From: G963676655 sp963676655
GTDB taxonomy: Bacteria > Verrucomicrobiota > Lentisphaeria > Victivallales > Victivallaceae
Reading direction: 5' to 3'
Assembly: GCA_963676655.2 (NCBI GenBank)
Contig: CAXXKX010000003.1
Span: 806,001-870,000, forward strand
DNA length: 64,000 nt
The notes under the pieces are model-generated. The model saw nothing but the letters and a program-made list of their open reading frames with translations. It made no database searches and was not told the DNA's origin. Both the position numbers and the translations under genes were made by a program. This document shows positions 56,433-64,000 of this stretch, one piece after another (the first letter of the stretch is position 1; each line of letters starts with the position of its first letter).

Positions 56433-57500
56433 ATGCGTACTTCCGATATAACTTTAAATCTGAGAAAACGGATCGTCAAAGGGGAATTCAAACCCGGCAG
56501 AGCGCTTCCCAAGCGTCAGGCGCTATTGAATCATTATAATACTAGTGTAGCATCGTTCCAAAAATGTGTCAACCAGTTGATTAGTGAAGGATTTATTGCC
56601 TCCAGAGGCGTCAAAGGTACGTTTGTCAGCTCCACTCCTCCAAGCTTATATCAAATCGGCATCGTCATTCCGGCCCGTCTCAATTCACCGCGAAAAACCT
56701 GGGATTCTTTCTGGGAGACATTTATACATGAAGCCGAATCGTTTTCCCGGACCAACGGAAAATATAAGTTTAAATATTATTATACCAGTGCGACATACCC
56801 CGGGGATATGCCAAGCCTACTGAATGATATTGCCGATGATCAACTGGCTGGGATATTTATTCTGGAGCATCTAAGTTTGCCGGCAGATTGTTTCAAGAAA
56901 TTCGGCAATACCCCGACCGTTTTGCTTGGGGTTGAGGAACTCAATTATCCCCATGTTCTGCCGATCGGCATCAACTATTCCAGAATGCTGGAACTCGGAG
57001 CGTCAAGACTCCAGACTGAAGGCTGTACCGATATTGCGGTATTGAAAAATACCGCAATAGTCTTTAATGAAGTCGGCAGAGACATTGCCGGATACCTGGC
57101 TGGAAAAGGTATTAATTTACCACCGGAAAGAATTCAATCGATCTGCTTGTGCCCCGCTTCGCTTGCGACAACCCCAAACCTGATCAGGCTTATGTTCAAT
57201 CCGGAACAAAAAAGGGTTCCTGACGGCCTGGTCATCATGAATGAAAACCTGTTGGAGCCGGTTTTGGCAACATTTGAAGACCTAAACCTTGTACCAGGTA
57301 AAGATGTCCATATTGTATCACATTGCAACTTGCACCACAAAATCGGTACTAAACCGGCGGCTGAACGCTTGGGGATCGATACTGCGGCGCTGGTCCGCTC
57401 TGTCGTCAGGCGAATCTCCGATTACCAAAAAGGACTTGTCCGGGATATCGTCTGGGCGGATATAATCTGGGAAGAAGAATTTTTTAAACATTTTAGTTGA
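56433..57500 (+). CDS. GntR-family regulator with LacI-type sensor domain (module 5)
   Basis: 355 residues from ATG 56433 (AAGG 7 bases upstream). The N-terminal GntR winged helix reads LRKRIVKGEFKPGRALPKRQ, ALLNHYNTSVASFQKCVNQL and FIASRGVKGTFVS. The rest is a periplasmic-binding-like fold (YQIGIVIPARL, LAGIFILEHLSL, DGLVIMNENLLEPVL), as in AraR-type regulators. It is followed by the pseudopilin gene (147 bp) and the secreted hydrolase, so it fills the place held by LacI or AraC in the other modules. Confidence 0.92.
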   Translation: MRTSDITLNLRKRIVKGEFKPGRALPKRQALLNHYNTSVASFQKCVNQLISEGFIASRGVKGTFVSSTPPSLYQIGIVIPARLNSPRKTWDSFWETFIHEAESFSRTNGKYKFKYYYTSATYPGDMPSLLNDIADDQLAGIFILEHLSLPADCFKKFGNTPTVLLGVEELNYPHVLPIGINYSRMLELGASRLQTEGCTDIAVLKNTAIVFNEVGRDIAGYLAGKGINLPPERIQSICLCPASLATTPNLIRLMFNPEQKRVPDGLVIMNENLLEPVLATFEDLNLVPGKDVHIVSHCNLHHKIGTKPAAERLGIDTAALVRSVVRRISDYQKGLVRDIVWADIIWEEEFFKHFS

Positions 57501-57647
57501 AAGTCAATGAAATACAGGTATTACTGCCTATAAGGTTCCGTTGCCGGAAAATTGGAGCTTAGGCACACAAACTGATTGTATTATTTTGATTAGTGATATT
57601 GGATTGATAAAAGTGTAACCACTAAGGCTAAAAAAAGGAGATCGAAA

Positions 57648-58364
57648 ATGGAAACCAGGAAACAAGAATTCACACTAATAGAATTGCTGGTCGTAATTGC
57701 TATTATCGCCATTTTGGCGTCAATGCTGCTGCCGGCGCTGAACAAGGCCAGGGAGAAAGCCAAAGAGATAAAATGCACTTCGAACTGGCGCCAGATTGGA
57801 ACTGCCATGGAATTATATACTTCAGATTACCCGGGGTGGTATCCGCCTGGGGCCAATAATTATGATCCCCGTTGCATGATTGGCGGCGACTCGAAATATT
57901 GCAATTTCGCCAGATTGGGGCCCTATGTTTCGCCAACCTCGACCGGATATCCGTACGGAAAATATTTTACCTGGAATTTTCCGTCTGGTGGACGCGGACC
58001 ATTTGATTGTCCCTCATCAAATCCCAGACCGTCAGGAGGAAATGGTTTTTTGAATATTGACTATATCCTGACTTTTACAACCACTGTTCCAACTTGGGAA
58101 AGTGGCAGTACTTATCCATTCCCGAACCGGACCAAGCTGAAAAAAGCCGCTCAGACCGCAGTTGGAACATGTGATTTTTACACGTCTCCATCCAGTGTCT
58201 GGAGCCATACTCCCTATATAACCAATAATCATGAGGGGCGGGGTTTAAATGTATTATATGCGGATTGTCATGTAAAATGGCTGCGATCGGCCGTATTTTC
58301 ACCAGTCGGATTGCAATACAGCAATCCGTTTAGCGGTTTCCCAAAAGCTTTCAATAATCTTTGA
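57648..58364 (+). CDS. pseudopilin (module 5)
   Basis: 238 residues: METRKQE then FTLIELLVVIAIIAILASM, so -1 is Glu, a charged residue. The C-terminal motif deviates: NHEGRGLNVLYADCHV has ten residues between His and Asp, and Cys replaces Gly. AAGGAGAT ribosome site. The hydrolase gene begins only 19 bp after its stop, so the two are very likely translated from one message. Confidence 0.9.
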   Translation: METRKQEFTLIELLVVIAIIAILASMLLPALNKAREKAKEIKCTSNWRQIGTAMELYTSDYPGWYPPGANNYDPRCMIGGDSKYCNFARLGPYVSPTSTGYPYGKYFTWNFPSGGRGPFDCPSSNPRPSGGNGFLNIDYILTFTTTVPTWESGSTYPFPNRTKLKKAAQTAVGTCDFYTSPSSVWSHTPYITNNHEGRGLNVLYADCHVKWLRSAVFSPVGLQYSNPFSGFPKAFNNL

Positions 58365-58383
58365 TCCAGGAGTACGCAAAATT

Positions 58384-61300
58384 ATGTTTATCAAATTATT
58401 AAGTAATTTTTTCCTGATACTCGCCGTCTTTTTGCCCTGCCGTACATTAAGCGCAGTGGAGATAATACCGGCAAATATAACACAGTTTTATCTGTCTCCG
58501 GGGAAAAAATCCATATTGAAGTTCTCAGCCAAGCAGGTTAATAATGGACAAACTTTGAGATATCAGATTAACAACTATTCCGGTAATAAAATTAAAAATG
58601 GTCAGGCCGCGACCGCGACTGATGGCACGTTGCAAGTGGAACTTGGCCTGGATAACGGGTTTTACGAGTTGAAGTTTGATGCCTGCCCTCACATTTTCGG
58701 TATAGTTTGCTTGCCGAACTGTCAAAGTCCTCCTGACGGCTTCTTCTGTATTGACGGAGGACTGTCATGGTCAAAATGGCCTCTTTCAACTCGAAAGACC
58801 ATCATTAAAAGACTCCTTGCCAAAGGCATCAGCGGATTCAGGGAGCGCCTGTCATGGCCGGACATCAACCCTGCTAACGGAGAAAACAGTTTTAGCAACA
58901 GTATTTATGATCAAATACGCCGCGAAGGTTATGGCACAGCATCCGGCTCCCGCGTTTTGGAGTTGATTCAAGATGCTCCATCATTTTTATACCGGATACC
59001 CGGTGCGAAATTCTCGCTTAATTTGCCGCAAGCCTGGACATTCTGGAATAAAATGGAAACGTCAACTGGTAAATATTGGCATGCATTTGAAGTATGGAAT
59101 GAGCCCTTTAATGTCGTTCCGGTTCCCGCGGACCAATATTTGCCGGTATTAAAAACTATCTCCGCCGCACTAAATGAAAAGAATACCGGGAAAACAAGGA
59201 TTGTCGCCGGATGCTTTAGTACCAGTGTTCCAACCTCCTATCTTAAGAGTTGCGCTGAGAATGGTTTTTTCAAGGTCATTGATACAGTCAGCCTGCATCT
59301 TTACGGTGAGCCGGAAAAAGTCCTTGGCATCATAAAATTTTTCAGAAACTGGGAAAAGAAATATCATTCAGAACGCCTTCCGGTCTGTATCTCAGAATCC
59401 GGTACGCCATGGATGACCAATGCAGCCAGACTCCCATCATATCAGGAAGCAACCAGAGTCTCGGCAATTCAGACAATGCGAGGTATTGAAGCAATGGCAT
59501 GTGGCGTCTGTTCATATTATGCCTTCTACTTGCAACCATATGTCGAGGGTACGATTGGCTGGGGCATGACTGCTGGAAACGGCACTCCGTTGCGCTCCCT
59601 GGCCGCCTGGCTGTATGCCGCCCAGCGCCTGCAAGGTAAAAAATATCTTGGAGATCTGGTTATTAACAATAAATTAATTGATCTCGCCAGAGTATTTGGT
59701 GATGATAAAGAAACAGTAGCGGTCCTGTACAGTAAAAAAGGCGGAAACATAAAACTGAACTTTCCGGTTACGGCTATACATGGAATTGATGGACGCTTAC
59801 TGTCAGTTGGCGAAGCAATAAAACTCAATGATCACATAGTCTACATGCAACTGCCGCGGAATAACGTTGCCGGATTACTTGAAAAAGAGACGGAAGCAAT
59901 GAAGTTGTACCGTCTGAATCAAGCAACTCCCGCAAAGGAGATCAAAAAGCTGGTAGTTCAACCGGTAATAGCTAAAAAGACTGTTTCTTCCGCAACCCTT
60001 AACGGATATTATCTGAATTCAGCTCAGGCGGAGAATTTTACTCTGACCACTTATATTAACAATATTTCCCGGCAAGCGATGAAAGCAACCGTGACTTTAA
60101 GCTACGGAACCGAAAAAAAGCAAACAGTCCTGCATCTTCCTCCACACAGTGCGAAGCCAATATGTTGGAAAATGAATATATTGCGTGAGTTTGGTAAGAA
60201 AAACAACTGCCTCGCGATAATTAATGCAACTGTCAACGGCACAGAACTGGATAAAGCAATATTGACGTTCTATCCAAAGCCGGCACGAAAAATATATTCC
60301 GTTATCAAAGCTGATGCTCCGATAGTAATTGACGGCAATAAAAAATCCGGCGAATGGGATAAAGCTTTTGTTATCAAAGACATGAATTGCATTTCAGATA
60401 ATTCCCATACAATGCCGATCAAAGTTTCACCAGAAGACTTTGATGCGCAAGCTCGCTTCCTATGGAATGATTTTGGCCTATGCTTTCTGATAGAAGTGCA
60501 TGATCAAAAACACCATCAAGTTATGAGTCCGGCCCTGGCCTGGAAACAGGACAGTTTGCAAATTGCCTTGTATCAAAATAACTCCGGCCTTGACACAAAT
60601 CGCTTTGAATGGGGATTTTTTCTCGGACAAAAAGGAGCCGGCTCAATAACTTATTCATCGTCCACCGGAAAAACACTTTCATCCGCCAGTAAGATTGCAA
60701 TAACTCGGGACAACAAACGAAATCTTACTGTCTACGAAGGACTCTTATCCTGGGCTGACTTAGGCTCCATGAATGCTATCGGAGACCGGGCGAACCTCCG
60801 CTTCAGGCTAAGTTTCATTGTAAATGACAGTGACGGCGGTGAGCGTAAATGGCTGGAATGGTCTCCAGGGATTGCCTGTAGCAAAAATCCTGGTGAATAC
60901 CCCGAACTGATTCTTTCGCCAAACTCATCATCATACATATTCCGTGACGATTTTTCCAGTGGTAAGCTCGAGCCGTCCGTTGGCTGGAGCAACTCATCTC
61001 CTGGCACAATCAAAATTGTCAAGAAAAACAAACGTAACGTGCTTGAACTTGGAGAACATAAAAACGCCTCGCTGAAGCTCAAGCTGCCAGCTATGAAAAT
61101 CAATACGCCAGTGACCATATCCATGATTATTCAGGCATCGCCGATAAACAATAGCGGCTTTTGCCTTAAAACTCTATTAGGCAATGCCGAACAGGACGGT
61201 TATGCCGTCTGGATGGCGTCAAATGATATGTTCGGCCTTAGGAACGGGACAAAAACCGGGTATATACTAATGGATTATAACGGCAAGTTCTCGGTTGCGG

Positions 61301-61548
61301 CGGGAAAGCCCGGGGACCATGTTTTAACCAATAGAAAACTACAGAAATTAATCATACATTTTGACCCGGCTACTCAGATCTTTAAATTATTCGTTGCGGT
61401 CGACGGCAAAAAGCGTCTCCTGGCTGAGGGCGCCGGCAAACGGCAGATAAACCGGATTGACACATTTGAGTTAAGACCATCCAACTGGGGGGCCAAACCA
61501 ATCATTATCCATGAGATAACAGTTTCCGGAACTGTAATAAATCAATAA
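58384..61548 (+). CDS. secreted GH-A hydrolase with CBM9-like and LamG-like domains (module 5)
   Basis: 1054 residues. Signal peptide 1-24 (LLSNFFLILAVFLPCRTLSA). TIM barrel about 130-450: GISGFRERLSWPDINPANG, acid/base in AFEVWNEPFNV (Glu240), nucleophile in PVCISESGTPW (Glu338). A beta-sandwich follows (about 480-620), then a CBM9/DOMON-like domain (APIVIDGNKKSGEWDKAF, LAWKQDSLQIALYQN) and a C-terminal LamG/DUF1080-like sandwich (SYIFRDDFSSGKLEPSVGW). Barrel layout resembles GH39/GH5 relatives. AGGAG ribosome site. The substrate cannot be read from sequence; the binding domains suggest an insoluble or host glycan. Confidence 0.82.
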   Translation: MFIKLLSNFFLILAVFLPCRTLSAVEIIPANITQFYLSPGKKSILKFSAKQVNNGQTLRYQINNYSGNKIKNGQAATATDGTLQVELGLDNGFYELKFDACPHIFGIVCLPNCQSPPDGFFCIDGGLSWSKWPLSTRKTIIKRLLAKGISGFRERLSWPDINPANGENSFSNSIYDQIRREGYGTASGSRVLELIQDAPSFLYRIPGAKFSLNLPQAWTFWNKMETSTGKYWHAFEVWNEPFNVVPVPADQYLPVLKTISAALNEKNTGKTRIVAGCFSTSVPTSYLKSCAENGFFKVIDTVSLHLYGEPEKVLGIIKFFRNWEKKYHSERLPVCISESGTPWMTNAARLPSYQEATRVSAIQTMRGIEAMACGVCSYYAFYLQPYVEGTIGWGMTAGNGTPLRSLAAWLYAAQRLQGKKYLGDLVINNKLIDLARVFGDDKETVAVLYSKKGGNIKLNFPVTAIHGIDGRLLSVGEAIKLNDHIVYMQLPRNNVAGLLEKETEAMKLYRLNQATPAKEIKKLVVQPVIAKKTVSSATLNGYYLNSAQAENFTLTTYINNISRQAMKATVTLSYGTEKKQTVLHLPPHSAKPICWKMNILREFGKKNNCLAIINATVNGTELDKAILTFYPKPARKIYSVIKADAPIVIDGNKKSGEWDKAFVIKDMNCISDNSHTMPIKVSPEDFDAQARFLWNDFGLCFLIEVHDQKHHQVMSPALAWKQDSLQIALYQNNSGLDTNRFEWGFFLGQKGAGSITYSSSTGKTLSSASKIAITRDNKRNLTVYEGLLSWADLGSMNAIGDRANLRFRLSFIVNDSDGGERKWLEWSPGIACSKNPGEYPELILSPNSSSYIFRDDFSSGKLEPSVGWSNSSPGTIKIVKKNKRNVLELGEHKNASLKLKLPAMKINTPVTISMIIQASPINNSGFCLKTLLGNAEQDGYAVWMASNDMFGLRNGTKTGYILMDYNGKFSVAAGKPGDHVLTNRKLQKLIIHFDPATQIFKLFVAVDGKKRLLAEGAGKRQINRIDTFELRPSNWGAKPIIIHEITVSGTVINQ

Positions 61549-61770
61549 ATCAATGGTCATCATATTAATATATTGAAAAGATTTGTGTATACATCAAAAT
61601 CCAAGAAGGTCATAACCTTCGAGCCTTAAACCACGGCGGATTTTTTATGAGTGTTCTTTACACGACATCCATGAAAAACAGAATTTACGTGATGAAAAAA
61701 TTCAAACAAATTGTATAAAGAAACAGGGATGACCGATAATTGGAATTCAATCTTGACCAAGTTAATTCTT
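61549..61770. other. intergenic stretch after module 5
   Basis: Non-coding. Contains a hairpin GAAGGT-CATA-ACCTTC (61605-61620) without a U-run, possibly a weak transcript end for the hydrolase gene. Confidence 0.4.
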
Positions 61771-61932
61771 AGGAGCTGTTAAAAAATAAACTTGACAAAA
61801 TGAGTGAATTATCCCGGAATGATTTGGGGAGTTGCCGATGAGGCGCATAGCCTAAGCTATGTAACGAATTGGCAAAACACAAAGCAACCGGGATAAAAGC
61901 ATAGATGTAAAGGTTATTTTTATACAGCTCCT
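61771..61932. repeat. 162-bp MITE-like palindromic element
   Basis: Terminal inverted repeats AGGAGCTGTTAAAAAATAA (61771-61789) and AGGAGCTGTATAAAAATAA (reverse strand of 61914-61932), 17 of 19 identical. Nested inside are TTATCCCGG/CCGGGATAA, TTGCC/GGCAA and CATAGC-CTAA-GCTATG, so the whole element folds as one long hairpin. No coding capacity. It lies between module 5 and the IS5-family gene. Confidence 0.75.
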
Positions 61933-62024
61933 TAACTCTTCGTTTAAGTAAATTCCCCAAATTATCAGGCATTTGCGCCCATCAAGGTTTTTAATAATTA
62001 GTCGATGCTGAAAAAGGTCTTTTT

Positions 62025-63407
62025 TCACGAGAGGTAAAAACCTTTTGAGGAAAGGTTCTTTCCCTCTCGCGCTCTCCCTTTTCCAAACCTGATTATGTAC
62101 TGTATAAAAGAACAGATCAAGCTTTCTGTAATCAAGGCGCAAAGCAGGTCGAATGACCGGAGCAACTTTCTAAGATTGAAGCCGCATCCGGCAAAGATGA
62201 CATTGAGTTCATCGCCTTCTTGGCCTTTTAAACGATTACGGTTCAGACGGTTTTCCGCTTTGGCGTGACCGATGACCGGTTCTATCGCAGACCTTCGCCG
62301 CCACCAGTAGCGCAGGGCTTCCGGCAACTTCTTGCGGAATCGATTAACTATTTGAATATCGCATGCGCCCTGATATTTATGACCGCGATATCCAAGGTCA
62401 CATGCTGCCATTTCCGGCTCCCGTCCAATCAGTTTGGTTGTTTGCTTCAGGGCCGGACCCAATGTATTTCCATCGTAAGGCGTACCGGGAAAAGCCATTG
62501 CTCCGACTATCCAATTACTTTTCGATGCGGTTACGAATCCCACTTTGCAGCCAAACTCGTAACGCTTGTGAGCCTTGCCTTTGGCGATGCATTCAACCTG
62601 GGGCTCATGGATCGAATAAAGTTTATTTTTATCGGTTATTTTCTGTTCTAAGAGACGTTGTGCCAGCGTCAGGAGCTCTCTTAATTCAAGGTCGATGCAA
62701 TCAGCTTTCCGCTCAATATCACGCATAGTTCGCCTGAGATATGTTCTGAGCTTTCTGGTCTCTTTCCTTGCTCGTTTCATCTGACGGGCCCGGGCATAAC
62801 CGCTTTGTTTGCGCAGCGCTTTCTTGCCGTTGCGCTTGTAACTCTGACGCAGTTTGATATCGCGAACCTGGGCTGCGTTGACCAAACGTTCCCGCATCCG
62901 GTCGTAAAGCCGAGAATCAGTCGGATAACGCACGTTTTTCTCCTGAACTGTGGTATCGACATTCACCCGTTTCAGCTCCGTACGCTTGATAAAACCCTCC
63001 TGCAATCCGGTTTTAATACTCTCCTCAAGCATTTTTTCCGCTCCGGCTTTACTCAGACGTTTACGCCAGCGCGTCATACTTGACGAATCCAGCGGCAATT
63101 CATGTTCAAAAAACTCGCCGCCGGTGAAATACTGCCAGTATGGATTTTCCAGCCACTCTTCAAGGACGCCCTCGTCACTCATGTCATAAGCATATTTCAG
63201 ATAATGCAGCCCGACCATCAAGCGCGTCGGTAAAGACGGACGACCGTTATCCGAACAGAAACATTCTTCCAAGCCTTCATCAAAACTTTGCCAGTTAATT
63301 GCATCGGCCAGTTTCACCAAAGAATGCCGTTCGGATACGATATCACGCAGAAAAGGTTTGAATAAATGTCCCTGACTGCTGTTTGAAACGCTGTTTTTCG
63401 TCATCAT
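62025..63407 (-). CDS. IS5-family transposase
   Basis: 460 residues, apparently intact. The N-terminal part has PSLPTRLMVGLHYLKYAYDM, EEWLENPYWQYFTG and the SSSMTRWRKRL helix-turn-helix-like segment. DDE residues: RVNVDTTVQEKNV, AACDLGYRGHKY and SAIEPVIGHAKAENRL. A long basic helical insert lies between the first and second Asp (KRARKETRKLRTYLRR). The C-terminal GCGFNLRKLLR is typical. It is the only complete-looking transposase in the window. I could not settle its terminal inverted repeats by eye (a CAAGGT-containing pair near 61988 and 63455 is possible). Confidence 0.92.
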   Translation of the reverse strand: MMTKNSVSNSSQGHLFKPFLRDIVSERHSLVKLADAINWQSFDEGLEECFCSDNGRPSLPTRLMVGLHYLKYAYDMSDEGVLEEWLENPYWQYFTGGEFFEHELPLDSSSMTRWRKRLSKAGAEKMLEESIKTGLQEGFIKRTELKRVNVDTTVQEKNVRYPTDSRLYDRMRERLVNAAQVRDIKLRQSYKRNGKKALRKQSGYARARQMKRARKETRKLRTYLRRTMRDIERKADCIDLELRELLTLAQRLLEQKITDKNKLYSIHEPQVECIAKGKAHKRYEFGCKVGFVTASKSNWIVGAMAFPGTPYDGNTLGPALKQTTKLIGREPEMAACDLGYRGHKYQGACDIQIVNRFRKKLPEALRYWWRRRSAIEPVIGHAKAENRLNRNRLKGQEGDELNVIFAGCGFNLRKLLRSFDLLCALITESLICSFIQYIIRFGKGRAREGKNLSSKGFYLS

Positions 63408-63573
63408 TTTGCAAGAAAACCTATACTATTAAATTGTTACCTTGCAATAATATATTATAAAATTCAAGCTTAACAAATTTATAGTAAACTATTTAATAGC
63501 TTTTTCAGTGTCGACTAATTATTTTGCCAATCAGGCAGTAGACAAAACAAAAATTAACAGAAAGTATTTTGAG

Positions 63574-64000
63574 ATGAAAAACACGGCATCAGGCCTTAAT
63601 GAACTGATCAACGGCATAACGCAAGGTTTTCTTGCTCCACGCGGCTATTTCAATTGCGCCGAGAGCATAGAACAAACCGGCAAAATGATTGATCTCAAGG
63701 TGAACTGGGTTGCATTATGCGTCAATCAGTTTCAGGAGACCTTCGGTTCCACCCGGATTTTCCCGGATAATTCACGGACCGTTTCCGATCGTGAACTGAT
63801 GACTCAAATCAATCGGCTGCATAAGGCTGGTGTTAGAGTTATGCTGAAACCGATGGTCGAACCGCTGGAGAGTCTCTGGCGCGGGTTCTATGGAATTGCA
63901 TCTAGACGGATTAGTTTGATCTCGCCTGGAGCGAGTAAAACATTCAACCCCGATGTAGACAACTGTAAAGAAGTTGCTGTAGCGCTCGAGGCATCATCAG
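63574..64000 (+). CDS. GH113-like hydrolase, N-terminal part (runs off the window)
   Basis: Open from ATG 63574 to the last base (142 codons). Reads LAPRGYFNCAE, VNWVALCVNQFQETFGSTRI, FPDNSRTVSDRELMTQINRL and HKAGVRVMLKPMVEPLESLW followed by RG. The order of a Trp/Asn strand, Q-x5-S-T-x-I, T-x-SD-x-EL and VMLKP...WRG matches the start of GH113-type TIM barrels (beta-mannanase and relatives), which begin similarly. No signal peptide is seen. After WRGF the sequence departs from the pattern I expect, so a frame error or divergent family is possible. Upstream (63408-63573) is AT-rich and non-coding. Confidence 0.65.
   Translation, partial: MKNTASGLNELINGITQGFLAPRGYFNCAESIEQTGKMIDLKVNWVALCVNQFQETFGSTRIFPDNSRTVSDRELMTQINRLHKAGVRVMLKPMVEPLESLWRGFYGIASRRISLISPGASKTFNPDVDNCKEVAVALEASS

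Noticed and set aside
1..64000. CRISPR array or rRNA operon
   Set aside because: No regularly spaced identical repeats and no rRNA-like conserved segments seen on either strand.

Overview
The window looks like a chromosomal stretch of a Lentisphaerota (Victivallales-like) bacterium. The evidence is inferred from content only: five prepilin-type proteins carrying FTLIELLVVIAI and (mostly) a C-terminal H-X9-DG motif, very large secreted multi-domain glycoside hydrolases, a TIGR04073-type exosortase-associated protein, and many one-component sugar regulators. No rRNA, complete tRNA or CRISPR array was seen.

Layout. 0-4.5 kb is housekeeping: the end of a SNF2-type helicase, ychF, an exosortase-associated small protein, and a dksA-like/lspA/miaA operon. 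4.8-11.8 kb holds LacI regulator, pseudopilin, and a 1645-aa LamG/discoidin/GH-A protein. 11.8-16.9 kb is an AT-rich insert with hairpin repeats and a single-chain SIR2-APAZ-PIWI short Argonaute (a SPARSA-like defence protein). 17-24 kb (minus strand) is LacI, pseudopilin, GH20-like hexosaminidase and Gfo/Idh/MocA oxidoreductase. 24.1-30.5 kb is a graveyard of insertion sequences (a DDE/DUF772 transposase with a frameshifted end, an IS66 remnant, an IS630 element with TIRs and a nonsense codon, an ISL3 remnant) plus one phage-like small gene. 30.5-41.4 kb is GH38 alpha-mannosidase, GH2 beta-galactosidase, a GH-A protein and a pseudopilin on the minus strand, with a divergent AraC regulator. 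41.7-52.9 kb is a ROK-SIS fusion and GH2 beta-mannosidase, divergent from LacI, pseudopilin, LamG/CBM9/GH-A protein and an FAD oxidoreductase. 53-54 kb holds palindromic elements and an orphan LacI tail. 54-61.5 kb is a QueG-like Fe-S protein and IclR (minus), then a GntR-LacI-type regulator, pseudopilin and GH-A/CBM9 protein (plus). 61.7-64 kb is a MITE-like palindrome, an IS5-family element and the start of a GH113-like hydrolase cut by the window end.

The recurring theme is a module: one dedicated transcription regulator, then one pseudopilin-like protein, then one giant secreted hydrolase, often with cytoplasmic sugar enzymes attached. It appears five times with unrelated regulator families (LacI three times, AraC, GntR). 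In three modules the sequence shows regulator operators, including a bidirectional promoter pair with near-identical mirrored operators at 45.7-45.8 kb. Enzyme content (GH38, GH2 mannosidase and galactosidase, GH20, GH113-like) suggests breakdown of mannose-, galactose- and hexosamine-containing glycans. Why each hydrolase is paired with its own pseudopilin is unexplained and is the most interesting feature, together with the fused SIR2-Argonaute. Most of the five pseudopilins lack the glycine normally required just before the prepilin cleavage site.
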